Assembly (NCBI GenBank): GCA_002786025.1
Contig: NHNW01000003.1
Coordinates: forward strand, 558,001-622,000
Direction of reading: 5' to 3'
DNA length: 64,000 bases
Source of the DNA: Zasmidium citrigriseum
Taxonomy: Eukaryota; Ascomycota; Dothideomycetes; Mycosphaerellales; Mycosphaerellaceae
Position 1 is the first letter of the stretch; each line of letters opens with the position of its first letter. Below, piece after piece: positions 56,266-64,000 of this stretch. The position numbers and the translations under genes were made by a program. Under the pieces are notes generated by a model. It saw nothing but the letters and a program-made list of their open reading frames with translations, did no database searches and was not told the origin of the DNA.

Positions 56266-57576
56266 ATGGCGGAGAAGGAGAGCAAGAAGCGCAAGAGACA
56301 GTCCAATGGCGTTGATACGCCCAGCAAGAAGGTGGCCATTGATGTCGGCGCCAAGATCAAGGTGTCCCACGTCGACGACAGTGGCCTGCACCCAGTCCTG
56401 CTATCCGCTCCAGGCGTGAATGCGCCGCGAGTCCCGTTCAAGGCGTATTCCAAACCGATATCTACGAAACACACAAACATCGTCGTCAAGCCAAAGACCC
56501 ACGACCTCCTACTTCAATCCTCTCACCATCCTCGTCTCGACTACACCGCTGTCCCGAACACTCTCGACGAACACACTTCCCACTATGTCGCCGTATTCGA
56601 TCCCGCCACCAACGATCTACGAGTCACACCGGCACATCACCTGAGCTTGCGGAGTACATTGAGGTCGGAGGCGCAGGATGTGGAGCAAGACAGATTGACG
56701 CTGGCCCAGCAGCGTGAAGAGTTGGGTCGTGAATTTGGTACCAAGAAGGCAAAGAAGGCAATCCTGAGCAAGACGGAGAACGCTATTACACAAGATCCAA
56801 AGGGCAAGGGCAAAGTCACGGATGTGCAGTCTGCGATTCTCGACTCAGTGGGCGATACGACTGCCGGAGCTGCCAGCAAGGACGCACAGCAAGATGCAGA
56901 CGCGCAACTGGCCGCCAAGCCCATACCGAGACCGAATCTTCAGGCCGAGACAGTGGAGGATGTCTACACTTTCGACGTTCTTATCCCGCCCAGCGATTCT
57001 CGCATGATCCATATCAAGGACTGGCAGGACAAAGTCCGCGCCGACGAAGTTATTCAATTCAAACATCGCTTCCCAGCCAACCGAGTGCAGGCAATCGCTA
57101 AGAGCGATGATGCTGTCAAACTCAAGGCTTTGCGGTATCTCACACTCCTGCTCGAGTTCCACGATGTTCTTGGCAGCAACAGAGGCGGAAAGAAAGTCCC
57201 CAAGAAAGACATCCTATCCAAGCGACTTGCCGGCTGGCCGCAAAACCTTGTCGACAGCGTCCGCCGGCGATTCACGAACGATACCGGCTCGGAACTAGGC
57301 AAATGGCAACTCGACAATCTGTACACGCACATGTGTGCATTGTCGCTGTACATCGATGGCTGGACGACGGACACGAGCAACTTGAAAGACGACTTGAAGA
57401 TGGAGACGAAGCAGATTTCCCAGTACTTCCACGAGCTGGGCTGCAAAGTCAGCGCTCCCACAGAAGCGGAAAGGAATGCGAGGAACTTGGGCAAGGCACA
57501 GGCGGCCGTGACGAGATTTGCTCGATTGAAGCTGCCTCTCGACTTTCCTAAACCAAGAGCTGGGAGGAGGAGGTAG
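56266..57576 (+). CDS. RPA49: RNA polymerase I subunit A49
   Basis: RPA49 pairs with RPA34 as a TFIIF/TFIIE-like module on RNA polymerase I and aids ribosomal RNA gene initiation and elongation. The single exon encodes 436 residues from ATG 56266 (MAEKESKKRKRQSNG), the first methionine before conserved sequence. The N-terminal half is the dimerisation barrel, with FKAYSKPISTKHTNIVVKPK, a DLLLQSSHHPRLDYTA segment, and HYVAVFDPATNDLRVTPAHH. A charged linker follows. The C-terminal half is the tandem winged-helix region, with IHIKDWQDKVRADEVIQFKH, RYLTLLLEFHDVL and LYTHMCALSLYIDGWTTDTS. The basic end RAGRRR closes the protein. Length and order fit fungal RPA49. Confidence 0.93.
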   Translation: MAEKESKKRKRQSNGVDTPSKKVAIDVGAKIKVSHVDDSGLHPVLLSAPGVNAPRVPFKAYSKPISTKHTNIVVKPKTHDLLLQSSHHPRLDYTAVPNTLDEHTSHYVAVFDPATNDLRVTPAHHLSLRSTLRSEAQDVEQDRLTLAQQREELGREFGTKKAKKAILSKTENAITQDPKGKGKVTDVQSAILDSVGDTTAGAASKDAQQDADAQLAAKPIPRPNLQAETVEDVYTFDVLIPPSDSRMIHIKDWQDKVRADEVIQFKHRFPANRVQAIAKSDDAVKLKALRYLTLLLEFHDVLGSNRGGKKVPKKDILSKRLAGWPQNLVDSVRRRFTNDTGSELGKWQLDNLYTHMCALSLYIDGWTTDTSNLKDDLKMETKQISQYFHELGCKVSAPTEAERNARNLGKAQAAVTRFARLKLPLDFPKPRAGRRR

Positions 57577-57738
57577 AGCGTATTCGGTAGCTTTTCAAAC
57601 AGCGCAAAATGGGTATACTCTCAGCCGACGTCGATCTTTCCCACCTAGCGTTAGACCGGATCCAACCGGCGCTGGAGTTAAGTGAAAAGAATACCTCCAT
57701 CGGATCTCACCTCCTCTACTCTCAACATTACTTTGAAC

Positions 57739-58215
57739 ATGAAGAAATCTGATGAGCAAGATGCCACTGACCAGGATCTTGTAGACCACCTCCAACGTCT
57801 CTCCGCCTTAACTATTCGCGCGGTCAACAACCGCAACTTCTCCCTCTCCTCGCCGGGATGGGATTACATGTCCCCCGATTTCACCTGCAATGTACTCTAC
57901 GATGTCAACGACAGCCCCAAAAATCCAAACCCTGAGCTCGAAACCGACCACACGGGTATCATCGACCTGAACGAAAACCTCGCGCGCATGGAGCGTTTGA
58001 CGAAGGAATTTCCCGAGTGGCGACTGGAGCTGGTTAGTCAGAGCACGAATGTCGAGAAGCTTAAAGGAAGGGCGGAGGTTTTCCAGGTTTTGGAGGTTAA
58101 GGGGTTGCCGGAGGGGATTGTGACGAGATGTATTCTTGTTGTGGAGTTTGAGATTAGGGAGAGGAGGTGGGTTTGTGTGGGGAATCGGGCGGTGAAGGGG
58201 ATGGGTGGAGAGTGA
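57739..58215 (+). CDS. Small NTF2/SnoaL-like protein of unknown function
   Basis: This 158-residue intronless gene starts MKKSDEQDATDQDLVDHLQR. An N-terminal amphipathic helix, a loop with GWDYMSPDFTC, and a run of beta strands (AEVFQVLEVKGLPEGIVTRC, then ILVVEFEIRERRWVCVGNRA) give the outline of an NTF2-like cone fold, as in SnoaL-like fungal proteins. I see no catalytic signature and no signal peptide. It lies directly after RPA49 on the same strand and before the BTB pair. Confidence 0.6.
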   Translation: MKKSDEQDATDQDLVDHLQRLSALTIRAVNNRNFSLSSPGWDYMSPDFTCNVLYDVNDSPKNPNPELETDHTGIIDLNENLARMERLTKEFPEWRLELVSQSTNVEKLKGRAEVFQVLEVKGLPEGIVTRCILVVEFEIRERRWVCVGNRAVKGMGGE

Positions 58216-58531
58216 GCGAGTGATGGGGTTGAGTGAAGCTGCACGTGGTAGTGAAGTGAGCCCCTACTCTGACGACGCTTCACCCAGCGACACTTTCGAC
58301 TTATCAAGCCGACATCCGACCTCGACCTTGTCAACATCAACTTCGACCTTTGCCTGGTTCTCGGTGTTATTTTACACCACGACCTGGATAAGGGAGATTC
58401 ACCTCCAACAAGCGCTTAAGGCTCACCCGGAGCGGCAACTCCAGCGCTAGAAGAGGGAGTTCGCTTGGGAAGCCTAGGCCTGCTATTGAATGACCCCTCG
58501 CTCCGCGACAAACACAACGCGGGGTTCCACG
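58216..58531. other. Intergenic region before the BTB pair
   Basis: There are 316 bases with no recognisable feature beyond the promoter expected for BTB copy 1. Confidence 0.4.
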
Positions 58532-59266
58532 ATGGCGTCGGTCGAGAAGACCAGCAAGAAGAAGCGCGCGAAGTGAGTCAGACTTCGAAATCCATCGCAA
58601 TGAAGTTGTTACTGACACAATTTGCACAGGCTCGACTTTGGAAGCTACATCACGGTCCTTGTCGGCGACGAGGAGAAGCCGTTCGTTGTTCACGAGGGCA
58701 TCATCACCAACCACTCCGAGTTCTTTCGCGCCGCTTGCAACGGCCAATTCAAGGAGTCTCACGAGCGTATCGTTCGGCTGCCGTCTCTCAAGACCGACAC
58801 CTTCGAGAACTTCCTGCAATGGCTGTACACTGGCGAAGTCCTCGTTATGAATGAGCAGGATATGAAGGATACCGAGAAAGCAAACGGTGCGGGTCGCTAC
58901 TTCCTCCTGGCTCAGCTCTATGTGGCTGCGGACATTCTGGATTCATGCTCTTTGCGAAACAAAATAGTCGATGCGTTCACTCGATTATCGTCCGAAGTGC
59001 ACAAATGGCCAGGCACAGCTACGATCGGCCTGATCTGGTCCAACACTCCAACGTCTTCAAAGCTACGACAGCTCATTCTCGACATGTACCTCGATCATGC
59101 CAGCGTGGACTGGTTTCGCAAATATCGCGACCAACTCCCCACTGAGTTTCTCCTCGATTTTACGATCCGCAAGATTGAGCTTCAGCCGTGCGGCGGGCCT
59201 AGGGTGAGGGATGCGGGGACGTGCAAGTATCACGAGCACGCTGATGGGGCTACGAAGTGTACTTGA
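58532..59266 (+). CDS. BTB/POZ protein, tandem copy 1
   Basis: Exon 1 is 58532-58572 (MASVEKTSKKKRAK) and exon 2 is 58630-59266 (intron 57 bp, GTGAGT...TTGCACAG), giving 225 residues. The BTB/POZ fold covers about 15-120: ITVLVGDEEKPFVVHEGIIT, then the HSEFFRAACNGQFKES helix, RIVRLPSLKTDTFENFLQWL and an AQLYVAADILDSCSLRNKIV BACK-like start. BTB domains make dimers and often recruit Cullin-3. No kelch, MATH or DNA-binding domain follows. The C-terminus ends in CKYHEHADGATKCT, giving C-x2-H-x-H-x6-C, which the next gene shares. Its molecular job is not known. Confidence 0.88.
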
Positions 59267-59625
59267 GATCAACGAGGTGGACAAGGTGGCTGAATTCGAT
59301 GGTCTCAGGACGCCGCAAGAGTGTGATGGATCTGGCCTTGGGTTTTGGATGGACGCAATGTTCACAGGGTTTGCAAACATCAGAGTACAGCTAGAGCATG
59401 GGTACGTTGCAAAGAAGTCAATAGATGCTTCAATGTTTGAATGTGAACATCATGCTTCGCGCACCTTCCATGATTGAAGTTTGTTTGCATGTGAAAGCGG
59501 GTCTGTGCGCTTCCCGTTTCCACGCCCGCACTCTGCTGGTCTCTCGTCGCTTCCGCCGCTTCGATTTCCTTCTGCACCTACACAACCCTGACCGACCATC
59601 GCATCAAGCCAAGCGACCACTCACG
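59267..59625. other. Intergenic region between the BTB copies
   Basis: There are 359 bases without a recognisable gene. It is CT-rich near 59510-59590 and is presumably the promoter of copy 2. Confidence 0.45.
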
Positions 59626-60355
59626 ATGGCGGCGCAATCGCCGGCGCCAGCGAATTCGACTCAATCGCCCGTGTAGGTCATGGTCGGTTGCCCTGAAAAA
59701 GCCCACGCTAACTGGATTCCACAGCTTCGACTTCAACGATATAATCACGGTCCTGGTCGGACAGGACGAAGCCCGCTCCATGGTTCATCCCGACGTCATT
59801 TCGAGAAAGTCAGACTTCTTCAAGGCGGCCATTGGCAGCGGCTTTCAAGAAGCGAAGGAGAAGCTGGTGCGGTTGCCCGAGACGGATCCAGAAATCTTCC
59901 GTCTTTACCTGCAGTGGGCGTACAGAGATCGCGTGGAGATACCGGCAGAAACGGACATCGAGGCGGAACGTATGATCTACACGAAGCTCTACCTCCTCGG
60001 CCAATACCTTTGCGACGTGCCATTGCAGAACAAAGTCGTGGATCTTGTCATCGAGTACTTCGAGGAATGTAGCATGGGGCCCAGCGCAGCCATGGTCGAG
60101 GCGATATGGACCTCAACGACAGAATCAGACAAGATGCGGCAGCTGGTGCTGGATTGGCACGTGCATGCCGCCGCTCAGCAATGGCTCCAGCAATACCGGC
60201 AACAACTTCCCGGCGCCTTCTTTGCAGATCTGGCAATTGGATTGGCGCAGTACAGGAGAACTTTCAACAAGACCTCGAGAGATCCTTCGAAGGCGTGGAG
60301 ATGCAAGTATCACTACCACGACGACAAAGTGCCTGCTTGCACTGCAGTTTCCTAG
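59626..60355 (+). CDS. BTB/POZ protein, tandem copy 2
   Basis: Exons 59626-59672 and 59725-60355 (intron 52 bp, GTAGGT...TCCACAG) encode 225 residues, exactly the length of copy 1. The intron lies at the equivalent place, just before FDFNDIITVLVG. The BTB core is clear: SMVHPDVISRKSDFFKAAIG, KLVRLPETDPEIFRLYLQWA, YLLGQYLCDVPLQNKVVDLV. The region after it (KMRQLVLDWHVHAAAQQWLQ) is helical as in copy 1. The C-terminus CKYHYHDDKVPACTAVS keeps the spacing C-x2-H-x-H-x6-C. Sequence between the copies has diverged strongly, so the duplication is old and both are probably functional. Confidence 0.88.
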
Positions 60356-60641
60356 GAGCGGCCTTGAGCGGGCGGGATCAATATCGGCGGTAATTGCGCT
60401 CTGGCCAGAAAGCCTGAGCGTGGATGACGAGATCTGGTGGTCCAGCCTGGAAGGTCATTGCGGGGATGGAGCTGACTGCGGTGGCTGTCTCGTGTCTTGA
60501 AGAGGAGATCAACACAATGAGGCCGTTCGCGTGGTCAGTCATGTGCTGAACTTGAGTGGATTTGGAGCCAAGTCGACCCGAGCTTGTCAAGAACACTTCA
60601 TTGAAGAGATGCTGTAGCGGCTCGTCCAACTCGCCATGCTT

Positions 60642-61557
60642 TCACTCTCTCCAGCGTATCGCCCAATTCCCCTTCGCAAACGACGGCTCCACCACCATCC
60701 CATTCATCAATGCCTCAGCTTTCCGTATCTCTGTTTGACACTCGCTTGCATCATTATCGTCGCCCCCCTTCGATTTCCCCTTCGTCTTTCCCTTCGCACT
60801 CGCCGTCTCCCGCTTCGGCACCTCAAACCCAAACACAATTCCCCGTCTCGCCGCCCTCCTAACCATCTCCCTCTCCTCCGCCCTCTTCGCCCCCTGTCTC
60901 CTCTTCTCAAGATCATCCGCCGACTCCTCGATCTTCTCCCCTCGCCCCCTCTCGCCACCAACACTGAAATTGACCTCCGACTGATCCTGCGGCGGCCGTA
61001 TCCTCACACCTCCATCTTCAGACGGCACCGACCCTTCATCCTCCCCTTCAGATTCCTCGCCTGAACTACTCTCCATATCAACACTCTTCCACTCTGCATT
61101 CGGATCACCAATCCCTCTCCGCTTTCGATTCTTTCTTCGTCCGTAAACTTTTTCCGGATCAAATCTGCTGCCGAAAACAATCTCCTCGATTTCGTCACAA
61201 GTCACGATGAGTCTGGGATCTCCCTTGACGACTTTACCCTTGGCTGCTGTCTTCTCGATCCCGGAACCTTCTTCGCCTTGTAGGAGGGAGACGATTGTGC
61301 TTTCGATTTTGCGGTCCAGAGGCCCCGGCTTTCGGGATCGGCATTTGTCCGAGCAGTACTTGACTTGGTTGTGTTGTTTTTTGGTTGCTTTTTTGGAATC
61401 TTTCAAATGTCAGCAATGATCAGTGTTGTGGTAAGTATTTCATACTCATCACTCGTCCGCAGGTATGACAATACGGCACATCCTCTCCTGACAGATAGAG
61501 TGGCGCTGGGACTTTCGAGTTGGCAGATGGCCTTGACCAGGAGTCCATCCACGACAT
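60642..61557 (-). CDS. Uncharacterised zinc-ribbon, charged nuclear-type protein
   Basis: Exon 1 is 61557-61446 and exon 2 is 61399-60642 (intron 46 bp, GTATGA...GAAAG), giving 289 residues. Splicing creates one short zinc-ribbon-like domain: PYCHTCGRVM followed by about 15 residues and VKYCSDKCRSRKPG. No single exon shows both metal pairs. Just upstream is VPAPLYLSGED. After the ribbon come LDRKIESTIVSLLQ, a DPRLIVTCDEIEEIVFGSRF segment, basic patches (RRKNRKRRG), an acidic stretch (SGEESEGEDEG), and a coiled, Arg/Glu-rich region. The end is FAKGNWAIRW. The ribbon resembles that of small bacterial DUF2256 proteins, with a long eukaryotic extension. Nucleic-acid or ribosome-related binding is a guess. 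The start could also be the second methionine of MSWMDSW. Confidence 0.75.
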
Positions 61558-62191
61558 GGTGGAAAAGGGTCGACGAGTCGTGCTCGCTCTGGAGATGAGG
61601 AGTAGGTATCTGGCTTCTGCTGCAACTGTGAATGATCCTCTTGAGACTCGCATATGTACGACTTTGATGTGCAATTGTAAGGAAAGAAAGGCCGTGCTCT
61701 GTAGCATGTGAAGTCAGGAACTGGTGACGTCAATAATACCTACTAGTCAACTCAAACGGTTACGCCGTGGCTGCACTTTGAGTAGATCAGACAGCATTGC
61801 TCTCATTCGGAGTGTCTGACCGTACGAAAGAGACGGTGAAAAGCAGAAGATGAGAAGCAAACGTCGTTCCTACGAAATACAGTCGCCGAATAAGCTCGCC
61901 GGCGATACCGGATTGGGATAGGCCATCTCGTACCTTCGCGAGCTGCTGTACGACACAACCAACCTCTGTGCTGTCAACAACGTCAAGCTCTGGATGCACC
62001 TTCTCATCGAATGAGGTGAAGACACCGGGAAAGCGGCTTGCACAGCCCGCGATAGAAGCCCAAGGCAGGTATAAGACAATCCCCGGTTCCTCGTCGTCAG
62101 CTTCTGCATCTCTTTCCTTGAACATCCGAGAGAAGAAAACCACTCATCCCAAGACAACCACTCAAACCCACAGCAACAGCAAAACCCCATC
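61558..62191. promoter_or_regulatory. Divergent promoter region
   Basis: This stretch lies between the zinc-ribbon gene (minus) and the TIP30-like gene (plus). Frames inside it (up to 130 codons) have no family features. No specific element is recognised. Confidence 0.4.
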
Positions 62192-62965
62192 ATGAAAATC
62201 GTCCTCACCGGCAGCACCGGTTTCGCCGGCCAAACAATCCTCGAACAAGCCATCGCCCACAACTACATCTCCCACATCTACGTCCTCACCCGCCGACCCC
62301 TCGACTCGCAATTCTCTCACAAAAAGGTCACTCAAATCCTGCACGAAGACTTCGAACAATACCCACCCGAACTCCTAAACCGCTTGCGAGACGAAGGCGT
62401 CGAAGCCTGTATCTGGGCGCTCGGCGGCAAGACGAAAGATCTTCAGAACCTCGATAATTCCCGAAAAGTCAATGTGAACTACGTTGCTGCGGCGGCGGAG
62501 GCGTTCGCGAGAGAAGTCGCGCCGGGTTTGGAGGTGTATGAAGGATATCCTGATCGAGAGCCGAAGGCAGGTGTGAAGAGGTTTCCGTTCAGATTCATTT
62601 ACATCTCCGCCTGGGGTGCTGAGCACGATCAGTTTCGGAAATTATGGATTGGGGATAATGATCGAAAGATTAAAGGGGCTGCCGAGAAAGCCATCTTTGC
62701 TGCGGCAGAGAATTCGGAAGAGAAGGGAGAGGCAGGATATAAGTGTTTTGAGGCAATTGCTCTGAGGCCGGGAGGGATTTTGGCGGGGAGTAGTGAGGCT
62801 ATGGGGACGATTATTACGCAGGCGGTTATTCCGAGTGTGACGAGGGAGCAGCTTGCGAGGACGGCGATACGGACGGCCTTCGATGGGGACAGGGCTGGGA
62901 GGAAGATACTAGAGAATCGGGATTTGCTGGGTGAGGAGTGGGCGATGGTCAATTCATTGAGTTGA
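62192..62965 (+). CDS. NAD(P)-binding Rossmann protein (TIP30/HTATIP2-like atypical SDR)
   Basis: The single exon encodes 257 residues. The N-terminus MKIVLTGSTGFAGQTILEQA has the atypical-SDR glycine motif G-x-T-G-F-x-G. The next strand ends in VLTRRPL, an Arg pair typical for NADP binding. CIWALGG replaces the classical NNAG. FIYISAWGAEHDQFRKLWIG takes the place of the serine/tyrosine block and lacks a standard Y-x3-K. The KGAAEKAIFAAAE helix and the ALRPGGILAG segment follow as in HTATIP2 and NmrA-like proteins. It may sense redox cofactor or carry out an unknown reduction; which of these cannot be told from sequence. The start is the first ATG at the glycine motif. Confidence 0.82.
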   Translation: MKIVLTGSTGFAGQTILEQAIAHNYISHIYVLTRRPLDSQFSHKKVTQILHEDFEQYPPELLNRLRDEGVEACIWALGGKTKDLQNLDNSRKVNVNYVAAAAEAFAREVAPGLEVYEGYPDREPKAGVKRFPFRFIYISAWGAEHDQFRKLWIGDNDRKIKGAAEKAIFAAAENSEEKGEAGYKCFEAIALRPGGILAGSSEAMGTIITQAVIPSVTREQLARTAIRTAFDGDRAGRKILENRDLLGEEWAMVNSLS

Positions 62966-63339
62966 GGAAGGACTGTAAGATGAGGAAATGAAAGCATCGT
63001 GTTATTCGAGGTGCTGTTTGCCTGTCTGCCAGAGAACGCCGTTTGCTATTGTACAACGCCTGTGATCCAAGAAAGCATTTCCAGGAAACGCCTTCGAACT
63101 GGATCCAACTCCGGCCTCCTATCTCAGCCACATCCATGAGGCGAACCATGAAGAGAGATATCACAATCGCCGAGGGGACGTCGTTCACCGGGAAGGTGAG
63201 GTGTAAGAACACCCATAGGCGCTTAAGGGTGATGTGGTGGGTCTGCTTCACCAGCGGCGAGAGGACGAGGATGCAGGTGAGGGTCATCATCGCTTTCAAT
63301 AGCAGGCCCAGGTTTCCGAGTGGATGAGATGATGGCCCT
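62966..63339. other. Convergent intergenic region
   Basis: It holds the 3' ends of the TIP30-like gene and of the edge gene. Frames (up to 116 codons) show no family features. Confidence 0.45.
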
Positions 63340-64000
63340 CTAGACCATCGGCTGGAAGTCGCTCACATCCGAATCGTCACCAGCGCCGTGTCGGTTGAAG
63401 TAGTCGAAGTTGGACATGGGCTTCTTGCCCACGGACCGAGATGCAGTAACAACGACCTCGTCATCCGGGCTGACGCTGTTGTTCTTGCTGATAGGAGACG
63501 CATATCCGCCGGTGCTGGTGAAGCCGCTGGGACCGTCCAATCTGTTGACAGAACGGGAAGCAGAGCGAGCCGAAGTGATGGCAAAGTCACCAGCCTCATC
63601 GTCTTCCTCCTCGTCAGTCTCTGGCTCGGCGTACGTCTGGCGGGACGACTTGCTGCGGCGGGCAGTGGACTCACGTTTGACCGGAGTGTAGTCAACGGCC
63701 TTCTCATCTTCGGAGTCGTCCTCATCGCTCATGTTGCGGGTCTTCTGCCGCTTGGCGGAGCTCGATGGAGTCTTGGGAACGGTCCTCTTGGTGGCGCTAG
63801 ATGGAGTCGATGGCTTGAAGACACCAGCGGACTTTGGCTTGCTGCCGCCGCCGCCGCCGCCATTGGCTTTCTGAAGCTTGTAGATGTGTTGGGCGATCGC
63901 GCTGGCGGTTGGCTTGGAAGTGTCGTCGGCTGGGATATGTCAGTTGATGCGCGCATGAGGCATGTGAAGAGGCGGCACTCACGGTACTTCTTGGCCCACT
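63340..64000 (-). CDS. Acidic, serine-rich nuclear-type protein, 5' part beyond the window
   Basis: This is the 3' portion of a minus-strand gene. The last exon is 63929-63340. The preceding exon runs off the edge (64000-63983), joined by a 53-bp intron (GTGAGT...CCCAG). The visible chain begins WAKKY, then PDDTSKPTASAIAQHIYKLQ, a poly-Gly run, Lys/Pro/Ser-rich sequence with a bipartite-like basic stretch (KRTVPK then AKRQKTRN), acidic blocks (DEDDSEDEK, ETDEEEDDEAGD), and the end NFDYFNRHGAGDDSDVSDFQ. The first visible segment resembles the end of a Myb/SANT-like or similar DNA-binding helix followed by a disordered tail. Without the N-terminus the family is undecided. Confidence 0.6.

Overview
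This window is nuclear DNA of a filamentous ascomycete (Pezizomycotina). I see many short spliceosomal introns (41-207 bp) with GTRNGT-like donors, CTAAC/CTGAC branch sequences and YAG acceptors, monocistronic genes on both strands, and fungus-specific families (a WOPR regulator, fungal TRK, a promethin/LDO protein, RPA49). Dothideomycetes is a reasonable guess, but the sequence alone does not prove it. I found no rRNA, tRNA or CRISPR array.

Layout. Positions 0.7-2.5 kb hold a secreted FAD-linked (berberine-bridge-type) oxidoreductase with one probable GC-AG intron. About 7.9 kb without a recognisable gene follows. It ends at an intronless WOR1/RYP1/SGE1-type WOPR regulator (10.4-12.0 kb), so this stretch is probably its very long control region and leader. 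Next come cardiolipin synthase (13.3-15.2 kb), the INO80 ATPase (minus strand, 16.5-21.7 kb), BRX1 (22.5-23.5 kb), ribosomal protein eL33 (minus strand, 24.0-24.5 kb), glucose-6-phosphate dehydrogenase (26.1-27.8 kb), a sucrose/alpha-glucoside-type symporter (28.5-30.3 kb) and a 1274-residue PH plus leucine-rich-repeat protein (32.1-35.9 kb).

Positions 36.7-40.7 kb hold three tandem copies of a MYND-finger family. The third copy has a broken finger, has lost the shared intron and is frameshifted. A serine-rich conserved protein lies on the minus strand (41.1-42.2 kb), followed by a 3.3-kb gene-poor stretch. That stretch contains a 417-bp MITE-like element with 47-bp perfect terminal inverted repeats and a 5-bp target duplication.

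The right third is gene-dense. It holds a Caps_synth-type glycosyltransferase, a NADAR-domain N-glycosidase convergent with a short-chain dehydrogenase, a seven-exon TRK potassium transporter, a second short-chain dehydrogenase, a promethin/LDO lipid-droplet protein, RNA polymerase I subunit A49, and a small NTF2-like protein. After these come two tandem BTB/POZ proteins of identical length (225 residues) sharing a C-x2-H-x-H-x6-C tail, an uncharacterised zinc-ribbon protein, a TIP30-like NAD(P)-binding protein, and the 3' part of an acidic nuclear-type protein cut by the window edge.

Most of the window is core metabolism and ribosome biogenesis (BRX1, eL33, RPA49), not a cluster with one job. 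The accessory, possibly new biology is the MYND triplet, the BTB pair with its candidate metal-binding tail, the MITE and the large WOR1 upstream region. Splice sites were placed by eye from consensus, phase and family conservation; none is transcript-confirmed.
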